Under the pieces are notes generated by a model. It was not told the DNA's origin and made no database searches. It worked only from the letters and a program-made list of their open reading frames with translations. Both the position numbers and the translations under genes were made by a program. Below, piece by piece: positions 8,149 to 16,346 of a stretch of 25,624 nucleotides of DNA; position 1 is the first letter of the stretch; the number at the start of each line of letters is the position of its first letter. The DNA comes from Stramenopiles sp. TOSAG23-2 (Eukaryota > Sar): the NCBI GenBank assembly GCA_900128395.1, contig LT649451.1, positions 1-25,624 of the forward strand, written 5' to 3'.

Positions 8149-9345
8149 ATGGCAACTTTTCAAGAAAATTTTACAAAAATAAATAACAAAAGAACAATCA
8201 TGTTTGGCAATGGTGTATCAAAATCTAAAATGTTTGTAGATAAAATGTTAGAAGAAAAAATATCTTCTATTATGATTATATTTACAAAGAAAAGTGGAAG
8301 AGCTCGAACAGAAGCAGAAGCTATTGAAGCAACAATACGTCAATATGATGTCAATAATATAATTTCTATTTACTTATTTGATGGTGCTTGGCCACAAGTT
8401 CCAGAGGATGATGTGGAAGCTGGTATCAAAGAATATAATAAATTAAATCAACCAGATGCCATATTAACAATTGGTGGTGGCAGTGCCGTCGGACTGGGGA
8501 AAGCAATATGTTATAAATGTGCTGGAGATAATAATAAAAAAGATAGGAATAAGAAACCGATACCATATTTAATATCTGTTGTTACTACATATAGTGGCAG
8601 TGAAATGACTGATTTACAAGGTATTAGTAGGCGTGATGGTAGTGGGAAACAAGTATTTCAATCGAATAGAATGATTGTTCGACTTATCATCTATGATGCT
8701 ATGTTATTGAAATCTTTACCAGACTCGATTACTGCTTCTTCTGTATTTAATGCCATGGCACATGCAGTCGAAGTGTTATGGGGTAGTAATCTTGATGAGG
8801 ATACGCGTAAAGTAGCAAAAAATGCTGTCCACATTATTGCTAGTGGTATAAAGGAATACAAAGTAGGATCGAATAAAGATAAGGCAAGGTCTAAATTATT
8901 ATATGGTGCATATTTATGTGGGGATGTGTTAGGGCGTGGAGTGGACATGGGTGTTCATCATAAATTAGCACATGTTTTAGGTGGTACAATAAAATTACCA
9001 CATGCTGATGCACATTGTGTTTTATTGCCATATTCAATTGCATATAATCGTTCATATTGTGAACAAGCAATGGGAGATTTAATGGAAGCATTGGATGGGG
9101 TTGATACAACCAATAGCAATCATGATAATGATCCTGCTACAAAAATTTTTGATTTACAAAGAGATGTTGGAGCACCAAATTCACTAAAAGATATTGGAAT
9201 GTTAGCGAATCAAATTGACTTGGCAACTTCAGAATCGATGCATGAAGGGTATTCTAATCCACGTCCATATGAAATTAATGCAATTAAAAAATTATATGAA
9301 ATGGCATTTCGTGGTGAAAGGCCGAGTATTACAAGCAAGTATTAA
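8149..9345 (+). CDS. Maleylacetate reductase-like iron-type alcohol dehydrogenase
   Basis: Maleylacetate reductase (EC 1.3.1.32) reduces maleylacetate to 3-oxoadipate with NAD(P)H in hydroxyquinol, resorcinol and chlorocatechol breakdown. The 398-residue product carries the family's signatures in order: a GGGSAVGLGK nucleotide loop (109-118), TTYSGSEMT (146-154), AMAHAVE (202-208), HHKLAHVLGG (270-279), LPHADAH (283-289), and the C-terminal LGAPNSLKDIGM-like and NPRP segments. At the metal site of iron alcohol dehydrogenases the usual Asp is Asn201, with H205, H271 and H285 kept; loss of that Asp is typical of the maleylacetate reductase branch. It is somewhat longer than bacterial enzymes (about 350-360) owing to Lys/Asn-rich insertions. 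The gene is intronless with host-like AT-rich codons. No other aromatic-degradation gene is adjacent. The subfamily call is strong; the substrate is inferred. Confidence 0.88.
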   Translation: MATFQENFTKINNKRTIMFGNGVSKSKMFVDKMLEEKISSIMIIFTKKSGRARTEAEAIEATIRQYDVNNIISIYLFDGAWPQVPEDDVEAGIKEYNKLNQPDAILTIGGGSAVGLGKAICYKCAGDNNKKDRNKKPIPYLISVVTTYSGSEMTDLQGISRRDGSGKQVFQSNRMIVRLIIYDAMLLKSLPDSITASSVFNAMAHAVEVLWGSNLDEDTRKVAKNAVHIIASGIKEYKVGSNKDKARSKLLYGAYLCGDVLGRGVDMGVHHKLAHVLGGTIKLPHADAHCVLLPYSIAYNRSYCEQAMGDLMEALDGVDTTNSNHDNDPATKIFDLQRDVGAPNSLKDIGMLANQIDLATSESMHEGYSNPRPYEINAIKKLYEMAFRGERPSITSKY

Positions 9346-9757
9346 CATAGTATATATAATTGAAAATAATATATCAGTTGCAGTTCACCAAGCTTGTGAG
9401 AAAGCAATTACAAATGCCAAAATGCATGGTGTAATTAAAATAAAAATGTGAAATACTTTTTTATTTTATTAAACGAACTCGTAATTTAATTTTTAAAGTA
9501 ATTCTTTTGAGAGAGTATTGATCTAGAGGAATTGTCATGGGTATAGAAATACTTCCTCTATAAAAAAAATTAAAATTACACGCGTATGACATGATATATA
9601 CGTATATTTTTTATAATATTTTTTATTAATTATGCGTAAAATAAAATATTTTTTATTATTTTTGATTTAATATGAAATAAAAAAATAAAATCCACCGACA
9701 GGGGAAGCAGAAATATTTTTTGTTTTTCTTTTCAATTTATTCGTAAATTTTTTTTAA
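9346..9757. other. Convergent intergenic region
   Basis: AT-rich 3' flank of the reductase gene, with AAATAAA-type strings, a repeat-related block with a perfect 8-bp stem (listed separately) and a T/A-rich run before the reverse-strand ORF at 9758. No gene seen. Confidence 0.6.
9501..9590 (+). repeat. Dispersed intergenic block with 8-bp stem-loop
   Basis: Shares the 16-base block GGAATTGTCATGGGTA, flanked by ATTCTTT.GAGAG, an A-run with AAATTAAAA and CGTATGAC, with 13430-13488. This copy has the arms TAGAGGAA (9524-9531) and TTCCTCTA (9553-9560) around a 21-base loop; the other copy lacks the right arm. Confidence 0.55.
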
Positions 9758-10090
9758 TCAAGAATCGTATAAGCCCAAACTCTTCGCAAGTGCTCGTAGG
9801 TCGTATATCAAAATGGCGGATAAGATACCACTGATGGATGATAAGAGGGCAATGTTCGCACGGAAGAATGCGACTCTTACTGGGTTACACTCGTCTTCAG
9901 CGGAGATTTCGTTGCTCAAGCCATCCAAGAGAGCCTCTGCAGTCAACAGGATTTCTTTTCGCTCTGCATTCATTTCTACAGAAGCCAAAGCCAAATTTGT
10001 TGCCCTAGCCCGGCTTATTGCACTCAAGTGTCGTTTTGTAAACTCGTTAACAGTCCATGCAGCGACCACTTGTAATGACACAAAACTCAC
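9758..10090 (-). CDS. Orphan ORF without ATG; gene fragment or alternative 3' exon
   Basis: About 110 codons open from a GTG at 10090 (first stop upstream at 10115-10117, no in-frame ATG). The product reads like a real protein: a hydrophobic start (FVSLQVVAAW), an amphipathic middle with balanced charges (EMNAERKEILLTAEALLDGL) and a hydrophobic segment (ANIALLSSISGILSAILIYDL) near the end. Codons use many C/G third positions and the stretch is visibly less AT-rich than every neighbour. Possible readings: a truncated or transferred gene fragment; a gene with an unseen first exon or non-AUG start; or a third exon of the monooxygenase gene, since a CCAG|GTGAAC donor at 10195 and an ACAAG acceptor at 10069 would join it in frame. 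The opposite-strand ORF (ATG at 9813) looks less protein-like. No family recognised. Confidence 0.4.
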   Translation of the reverse strand: MSFVSLQVVAAWTVNEFTKRHLSAISRARATNLALASVEMNAERKEILLTAEALLDGLSNEISAEDECNPVRVAFFRANIALLSSISGILSAILIYDLRALAKSLGLYDS

Positions 10091-10160
10091 AAATATACAT
10101 AAAATGACAATATATTATAGTATATTAAAAAAATGTAAGGGTCCACTCTCCTCTCTCTGT

Positions 10161-11606
10161 TCAAAGCTTTGCTACAATTCCTGTTTTTTGTTCACCTGGT
10201 AGTTTCGGTACACCAACACCTTTTAAATGTTGTCTTGATGGATCATTAGCTGCCATTCCTTCATATGTTGAAGGAACACCGGCTAATTTACAACAATTTT
10301 CAACATATGTTTGTGTTCTTAATCCTAAAAATTCTCTCTCACCTTTTTCTCTCGTAGCTTCATGTAATTGAATTTCATCTTCCATGGTTTTATAAGTGGG
10401 AGTTTGATATTTACCAATTATATTTGCAGCTACTAACCGTGCTTGTGCTTCATATACTTGTGCTGGTCCTAATAAAACACTGTGGAGCATGTATAGCATA
10501 TGAATGAGTAATATGTGTTAGAGAAGTTATATCTTTTTTATGAGAGTTTATTATCAAATATACATATTTATATATATTATATGATGTGATACCTACTTAT
10601 GTATTCCAAGGAACGATAATGAGGGATCTTTGCTATAAAAGATACCTTCATATAAATGTTTTACGTTGTAACCATAAAATTCACCATCTTCCAGTAAATC
10701 CAATTTGTGCACATTTAAAAAGTCGAATTTGTACGAATACCCAGTAGCACAGATAATAACATCAATTTGTTCTTCTATACCTTTTTCAAAAATTACATGG
10801 CCATTTGATTTTAATGTTAATGGCATTGAATTGTACATTTTAGCACCTCGTTTAATGGCAGCATTGACACTGCCCATAGTGATTTTACGAAACATTGTAT
10901 CAGGTTTTTTCCTTCTACACATGAAGACTTTATTAGGTTTTTCTCGTAACATTAATACAGCCAAATCACCTGCACTTACAGAACCACCTATTACAAGTAT
11001 GTTCTTACCATTAAATTCTTCCGAACGATCAAATGAGCATGAATGCATGATTCGATTTGGAAAGTTTTGCATCCCATTTAACTTGGGTAAGATTGGTTGA
11101 GAATGATGACCATTGCATACAACAAGGTATTTACATAAATATTCCGTCTTCCTACCATCTTTTGATAATGTCGAAACATACCAATTATCTGCTCCATCAT
11201 CTTTTTCACATTTTTGTACAATAGTATTAAATTTTGTATACTCATCTAATTGATGATGTTTTGCAAATTGAATAAAATAATTTGTCACTGCAGTACGTGG
11301 CATTAACGGCACATCTGGTATGCCTTCTTCATATGGAAAATCATGAAAGCCCATCATTTTTTGTGATAAGTTTGTGGTAAGTTTATCATATACTGGCTTT
11401 GCACCAACTTGATCCCAAGTAATCCCATCGATTGGAATATCTTCTCCAGTTGTACTTTCATAATTCCAAAGACCACCAAAATTATTTTTTCTTTCCAACA
11501 TAATAAAATCTTCAATATTATAATTTCTTAATTCACGTGCCATAGCAAGTCCTGATGCTCCTGCACCAACAATTATGATATGTTTGTTTACTCTCATTGT
11601 TGACAT
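10161..11606 (-). CDS. Flavin-containing monooxygenase, two exons
   Basis: An FAD- and NADPH-dependent enzyme that oxygenates soft nucleophiles (N or S) using a C4a-hydroperoxyflavin. Exons: 11606-10597 and 10479-10161 on the minus strand, joined in frame to give 442 residues, a usual length for plant and yeast-type FMOs. Signatures: GAGASG (14-19) for FAD, FGGLWNYE (43-50), the FMO identifying motif FPNRIMHSCSF (182-192), a GGSVSAG NADPH loop (207-213) and ATGY (287-290). Splicing gives SFLGIH-N-VLLGPAQVYEAQAR, matching the family's 'FIGL.....PF.L.E.QA..VA' segment, which confirms the intron. Start ATG at 11606 is 10 residues before the FAD strand, as expected. Substrate is unknown. A possible alternative third exon is discussed under 9758-10090. 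Confidence 0.92.
10480..10596 (-). other. Spliceosomal intron (117 nt) in the monooxygenase gene
   Basis: Donor AA|GTAGGT (10596 leftwards) and acceptor CTCCACAG|TG (ending at 10480). Without removal the frame stops at TAG directly after FLGIHK; with removal the FMO consensus is restored across the junction (codon AA+T). This is the only intron in the window that homology supports. Confidence 0.93.
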
Positions 11607-12019
11607 ATTATTATTATCATCTAGCTTAATCCCTGGGTTATATGTAATATTTTTTTTACCTTCCTATACTTTTTTAATATATATATATATATATATACTG
11701 TTAAAATATAGTTTTTAAGATATGTATTTGTTTCTCATTTTCTCTATATATGTTCATCACACACACAATATATATATTTATTGTGTCCAACCGAGAAGAA
11801 GAACGGAATCTTTTAACCGCCGATGTATGTATACTACCAAGCATGCGTGCCTAACAAAATATTCACCACCAAATATAGATATATTATAGATATAGATATA
11901 GATATAGATATAGCTTACAAATAGAAAGAAAAAGAAAGAATCATTGTTGTATAACAACATCAATACCTATAATTATAATAATATATTGATAATATTTATC
12001 ATATTAAAAAATAAAAAAA
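11607..12019. other. Divergent intergenic region (FMO / Nudix)
   Basis: Shared upstream region of two divergent genes. Holds (AT)n near 11680-11697, a GATATA microsatellite (about 11885-11913), and A-rich leader sequence before the ATG at 12020. No ORF with credible composition. Confidence 0.6.
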
Positions 12020-13093
12020 ATGTCAAAGAATAAATTATCCAATCCATTTACAGTGGTTGGAAAATTAAAAGTACAAAATAGTGCAACAGTAATATGTTTA
12101 AGAAGAAATAAAAATGCACCAAAATATAAATTGATTAAAAAAGAATTTATGCCAAAAACTAAAAAAAATGTTCCTGTATTAGATAATGCAGTCAATTCAT
12201 TGTTTACTACTATGGATGAAATTGAATTTTTAGATGGATGGGAAGTATTAATGGGGCAAAACGAAGTTGTTAATTGGCCACGTTCAACAACAGAAAAAAC
12301 TGCTACTATGCGATATCCAGCAGAATTTAAATTTGCTGGTGGGAATTTGGATGAAAACGAAACATGGGAAGATGCTGCTAGACGTGAACTTGAGGAAGAA
12401 TATTTTTTACCAATGGGAACAAAACTTCCATCAAATGCAATGTTACGGCCATTTTGTGTGAAACAAACGATGCCAATACGATCAAAATCGAACGTGATGT
12501 GGAATTATGTTGCATTAGCATCTGAAAATCCATGGATGAAAGAATATGATGATTTAACATTTTTCAATAATAAACTTCAAGAGAGACGGGATAAATTTGA
12601 AGTTCTAATAAATTCAGGTAAATTTTTTTCCATGACAAAAGAAGAAAAAGAGGAAGTAAGCCCTGAAGTGCATGCATTGGAATGGGTACCATTGCAAAAA
12701 GCAGTTGCAATGACTCTATCGACAATGGTACAAGGTGGCATGTGGTATGAAGTAAATAATTTTCAAAGGGAACAATTTAAAAAATTTGGTATTAAAAGAA
12801 GAGATCCGATGTTTATGACATGTTGTGCTTTGTTCGAAGTGGCAGCATTTCCATCTGAGGAATCTATTATACGATATTGTGATGAAAAGCAATTAACAAC
12901 GTTTGATGGTATGGAAAAAGAACGGCAACGGGTACAATGGTTATATCCTGGAATGACCAATGAAGATGTTATAAATGGTGGGAGAAAAGGAGAAGGGGAA
13001 CCAGCAGAAGTTGTACCACCAGCACCAAAAGTTCAAAGACGACGAGAACAAAGATTATTAGAAGATAAGCGATTGAATATTAGTCGTCTGTAA
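12020..13093 (+). CDS. Nudix hydrolase-family protein
   Basis: Nudix enzymes hydrolyse nucleoside diphosphates linked to another moiety. The 357-residue product has a Nudix box at 108-130: G108-x5-E114-x7-R122-E123-L124-x-E126-E127-x-F129-L130. The catalytic REUxEE core is intact, but the last glycine of the consensus is Phe129. Upstream sits EFKFAGGNL, the usual strand leading into the box; WNYVALA and HALEWVPLQKAV match later Nudix strands and helix. N- and C-terminal extensions are long: residues 1-95 carry many Lys, and the C-terminus (about 300-357) is charged with a Pro-rich stretch and RRREQRLLEDKR. No targeting signal is evident. The ATG at 12020 follows an A-run leader. Substrate cannot be predicted. 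Confidence 0.85.
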   Translation: MSKNKLSNPFTVVGKLKVQNSATVICLRRNKNAPKYKLIKKEFMPKTKKNVPVLDNAVNSLFTTMDEIEFLDGWEVLMGQNEVVNWPRSTTEKTATMRYPAEFKFAGGNLDENETWEDAARRELEEEYFLPMGTKLPSNAMLRPFCVKQTMPIRSKSNVMWNYVALASENPWMKEYDDLTFFNNKLQERRDKFEVLINSGKFFSMTKEEKEEVSPEVHALEWVPLQKAVAMTLSTMVQGGMWYEVNNFQREQFKKFGIKRRDPMFMTCCALFEVAAFPSEESIIRYCDEKQLTTFDGMEKERQRVQWLYPGMTNEDVINGGRKGEGEPAEVVPPAPKVQRRREQRLLEDKRLNISRL

Positions 13094-13487
13094 AAATTAT
13101 TTACACGAAAATATATAATTTATTTTTTAAAAAAAAACAATACGAATAGAGCGTAAAAATTTACGGGGTTAAAATGAATATAAATACGAACGGTTCGTAC
13201 GAATATTTTATTTTTTAATTTACTCATATGATAATTTCTATGCATATGCATATGCATAACTCTCCATTCAGAATACAATTATAACTGGAGGCAATCAAAT
13301 ATCTATCTCATTAAACTGATTATACATATTACTTCGTATTAATTTTAAAAATATTCGTTATGTTTAAAATATAATTAACATCTATTTACCTCAATCGGTA
13401 ATTCCTGTTATATTAACTCAAAACTAATTATTCTTTCGAGAGTAGGAATTGTCATGGGTAGAAATAAAAAAAATTAAAAACGTATGA
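13094..13487. other. Convergent intergenic region made largely of repeat-related blocks
   Basis: Contains 13208-13291, related to 4073-4145, and 13430-13488, related to 9501-9590. Between them lies AT-rich sequence with a GCATAT-type palindromic run (about 13240-13258). The string GAGGTAAATAGATG on the reverse strand here (near 13380-13395) also occurs on the forward strand near 4206-4219. Confidence 0.6.
13208..13291 (+). repeat. Dispersed intergenic element, copy 2
   Basis: Related in order and orientation to 4073-4145 (shared TTTTTTAATTTACTCA, ATGATAATT, CTCTCCA, GAATACAAT-like core, AACTGGAG). Differs by an insertion of tandem ATGCAT/GCATAT. Arms CTCCA (13262-13266) and TGGAG (13286-13290) keep the stem. 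Confidence 0.55.
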
Positions 13488-13488
13488 C
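13430..13488 (+). repeat. Dispersed intergenic block, short copy
   Basis: Related to 9501-9590 through GGAATTGTCATGGGTA and flanking strings, with internal deletions that remove the stem. It ends at the stop codon of the UNC93-like gene. Confidence 0.5.
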
Positions 13489-14828
13489 TATTCTAATTTC
13501 CGATTTACATGTTTTGGTAATAAAAATTGACAAATTAAAGCAACAAAGGCCAAGACCGTATTGATAATAATACTAACCCATGGATGCGTTGCCGCACCAA
13601 CTAATGTAGCAAGTAATGTTCCCATCATCAATATCATTAATAAATGTGCCATTGCATCACTTAATGTCCTGGGATCTGTTGGATACATTGCTTGATAATT
13701 TGCTCTCAACAATGCTTGTCCAGGAAAATCAGAACAACCAAAACCAAATGCACCAGTGATTAATAATCCCCATCTTGTACCTCTATTTGCATCTGATTCA
13801 ACAATATCCATTCCTAAGCCACTACAAATATTTGTTGTCATTGCCATTACTAAACAGAACGACATCGCAACAAATCTACCATATTTATCTGATACGATAC
13901 CTAATATAAATGAAGCGAATAATGCAACTACTGATTGTACTAAAAAACATATTGCAATTAATTGTGCAGTTTTATATTGTGCAGCAATGGTAGTCCAATA
14001 CATACCTTCTGTATTACCGGCCCATAGTGCAAAGGTTGCTTGAAAAAACATATGTTTATCACCAGTCATTTTTAATACGTTTAACATTTGTATGCAAATA
14101 CTTTGTTCCTTCTCAACATCCCCTTCTTCCTTTTTTGTCTTAATTTCAATTTCTCTTTTATCTCCTTTACCTTTTATCGGCCAATCTTTAACAAATATAG
14201 CACTGAATGTTGCAACGACACTTAATGCAAATAAAATCCACAATATTGTTTCACTATCAACACCAACACTTGCTAAAATTAATAAAAGTCCAAACCCAAT
14301 AATACCATTGATAGAAAACAATCCATTAAATAATCCAAATCCATAACCTTGACGTGCTGGTTTAAACAACGATGCAATGTAACCTCCTTGTGCTACCCAC
14401 ATCCAAGAGCCAAAAATACCAACAGTAAATGAAGCTGGATAAACCAGCCACACCAGTTCATTATTTCCTACAGCAATAGCCGCAGTTAAAATCATAACAT
14501 TAAATGCTATTCCTCCGAAGATAAATATTATTTTTTGCCCGAACTTTTTAACGGCAACACCACCAGCAAAGCATGCAAGCGTAAAAGAAAAATTTAATGT
14601 TGCCAATATAAAAAATCCATGTATGCCAAGTAAACTGGTCAATTGATTCGCCATGGCAAAGTAGCTACCAAATAATAACATGAAAAAACCAGCTACACGA
14701 TAAACGTAATCCCACGGCGCTTCCTCAAAATCTTCCTCCTCCTCACCATTTTCATTTTTCTTCACAATATCTGCTTTTGTTTCTTGTAATTGTACTTCTT
14801 TTAAATCATCTTCACTAGTAGTCGTCAT
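13488..14828 (-). CDS. UNC93-like major facilitator superfamily protein
   Basis: A 446-residue polytopic membrane protein. An acidic cytosolic N-terminus (1-40) is followed by about eleven to twelve hydrophobic segments. MFS motif A appears in both halves: a degenerate GGVAVKKFGQK at 89-99 and GIVSDKYGRF in the second half. SWMWVAQGGYIA (141-152) matches the conserved 'LW.AQG.Y' segment of the UNC93/DUF895 branch. A charged central loop (KGKGDKREIEIKTKKEEGD) separates the halves, as usual for MFS. UNC93 relatives act in channel regulation, receptor trafficking or ion homeostasis, and in protists the role is unknown. The ATG at 14828 is the first in the frame. Fold call is strong, subfamily fair. 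Confidence 0.82.
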   Translation of the reverse strand: MTTTSEDDLKEVQLQETKADIVKKNENGEEEEDFEEAPWDYVYRVAGFFMLLFGSYFAMANQLTSLLGIHGFFILATLNFSFTLACFAGGVAVKKFGQKIIFIFGGIAFNVMILTAAIAVGNNELVWLVYPASFTVGIFGSWMWVAQGGYIASLFKPARQGYGFGLFNGLFSINGIIGFGLLLILASVGVDSETILWILFALSVVATFSAIFVKDWPIKGKGDKREIEIKTKKEEGDVEKEQSICIQMLNVLKMTGDKHMFFQATFALWAGNTEGMYWTTIAAQYKTAQLIAICFLVQSVVALFASFILGIVSDKYGRFVAMSFCLVMAMTTNICSGLGMDIVESDANRGTRWGLLITGAFGFGCSDFPGQALLRANYQAMYPTDPRTLSDAMAHLLMILMMGTLLATLVGAATHPWVSIIINTVLAFVALICQFLLPKHVNRKLE

Positions 14829-15308
14829 AATGTGCTATACTATACTAATAACGATGAATTGTAAATATATATATATATATATATTGTTTATTTATTTATC
14901 AATACATCTATCTATCAATCAATGTATATATATTCTTCGAATAAAAATAATTTAAATATTTATTTTATTGATGAAGAAGAAGAAGATTCATCACAAATTA
15001 TTATATTTATATACCAGGTAATTAGGCCTATTGTTGTTGCAAGCAATTGTCATCATTCTGGCATTCTTAAAAAACAACCGAGAAAAAAAAGAGAAGGGGA
15101 AAAATAGAGATTTATATAATGCTGTGTGCCTGTATTATTATAGGGTACCTAAAATTTAAATAATCATTATCGTCATTGCGGGTAGGACACATCAAAAAAA
15201 AATTCTTCTTTTATTTGAAACCCTAATCCTAACCTAACATTTTAACAAAACAAAATATTTTTCCCAGACAAATAATATATCAATAACTTTCATACTTCTT
15301 TCACGCAA

Positions 15309-15339
<31 letters not shown>

Positions 15340-15374
15340 AACAAACATCAAACGCTATTACGCAACAATTTACA
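14829..15374. other. Divergent intergenic region (MFS / acyltransferase)
   Basis: AT-rich, with (AT)n near both starts, GAA triplets (about 14970-14985) and a telomere-like string CCCTAATCCTAACCTAAC at 15221-15238. A 61-codon ORF at 14922-15107 has low-complexity composition and is not called. Confidence 0.6.
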
Positions 15375-16298
15375 ATGGGAATGAGTACAACGAAGTTTAC
15401 GTCCAATCCAAATATAGGATATTATAAACCAATTTGGAATGGAAAATGTTTAATATTAGAATCAAATGAAGCTGGTGCTATTAATTTAGTACCAGTAAGT
15501 CTCTTGTTGATATTAATACCTTGTCTTATTTGGACGTGGGTCATACCTTTTAATAGTGACAACAATATTATCAGTATTGTTACCATGTGCGTATCTGTAT
15601 GGGGATTAGTTATAAACGCCGTTCATAAATTATTTGTATGTTATACAACTGAACCAGGTATCATACCGTTTAAAGAAGTGGATGCACCTTTGGAAGAGGG
15701 TATAACAGAAACATATAAGAAAAGAGTTTTAATAGTTGATGGAGAAGAGGTAGAACTTAAAAGTAAACGTGCGAAAATATGTCGTCAAACAAATACAGCG
15801 ATTGAAAAGTTTGATCATTATTGTCCATGGACTGGCAATGCAATTGGTCGACGTAATTATCCATATTTTTTTGGTTTTGTATGCTCCACCACTTTATTGT
15901 CATTAATTGTATTTGTAACATCAGTGATGTGTATTTTTGGTCAAACTGGTGCTAAAGGTGGTTTTACAAGGTATATGGAATCAAATACATATATTGTTAC
16001 CGTGCAAGTAATTGTATCCATCTATGCAATTATCTTATTTTTAACATTAGTTGGCCTAACAACATATCATATAAATCTTGTATGTAGAAACATAACTACC
16101 AATGAAGATTTGAAAGGTGCATATAGTCTTAATAAAATAAATGAACATGATCAAGGAATGTTGAAAAATATAAATAGTATATTATTTTCACCAACACCAC
16201 CAAGCAAAGTAAAAGAAGGCAATAACAACAACATGACAAATCCTTTGATGAATAATGCAAGTGTTAAAAAAGGGTATGATATGTCTGCTGAATCATAA
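15375..16298 (+). CDS. DHHC-family protein S-acyltransferase, DHYC variant
   Basis: Such enzymes attach palmitate to cysteines of membrane-associated proteins. The 307-residue product has four hydrophobic segments (about 38-57, 65-88, 163-188, 205-235) with the catalytic block between segments 2 and 3. Residues 144-166 (EKFDHYCPWTGNAIGRRNYP) match the DHHC core, with DHYC at 147-150, a variant known in Akr1-type enzymes. TEPGIIP (92-98) matches the DPG motif, and TTNE (241-244) the TTxE motif. The Cys-rich domain before DHYC is nearly gone: only C136 remains where the family has about six more Cys/His ligands, and some ten residues are missing. NPY-like NEHDQGMLKNI and FSPTPPSK match plant-type C-termini. 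The start ATG at 15375 follows an A/C-rich leader. The membership call is strong; whether zinc is bound is doubtful. Confidence 0.9.
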   Translation: MGMSTTKFTSNPNIGYYKPIWNGKCLILESNEAGAINLVPVSLLLILIPCLIWTWVIPFNSDNNIISIVTMCVSVWGLVINAVHKLFVCYTTEPGIIPFKEVDAPLEEGITETYKKRVLIVDGEEVELKSKRAKICRQTNTAIEKFDHYCPWTGNAIGRRNYPYFFGFVCSTTLLSLIVFVTSVMCIFGQTGAKGGFTRYMESNTYIVTVQVIVSIYAIILFLTLVGLTTYHINLVCRNITTNEDLKGAYSLNKINEHDQGMLKNINSILFSPTPPSKVKEGNNNNMTNPLMNNASVKKGYDMSAES

Positions 16299-16310
16299 TA
16301 AAACTTTTTA

Positions 16311-16346
<36 letters not shown>

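Noticed and set aside
9813-10202. Forward-strand ORF with a good ATG context, 129 codons
   Set aside because: Overlaps the end of the monooxygenase gene and reads less like folded protein than the opposite-strand frame at 9758-10090. Not excluded entirely.
14922-15107. 61-codon ORF between MFS and acyltransferase genes
   Set aside because: Tyr/Asn/Glu low-complexity start driven by (AT)n and GAA repeats, no motif, lies in a divergent promoter region.
15221-15238. Telomere-like CCCTAATCCTAACCTAAC
   Set aside because: Too short and irregular to be a telomere tract, and it is internal; noted only as a string.
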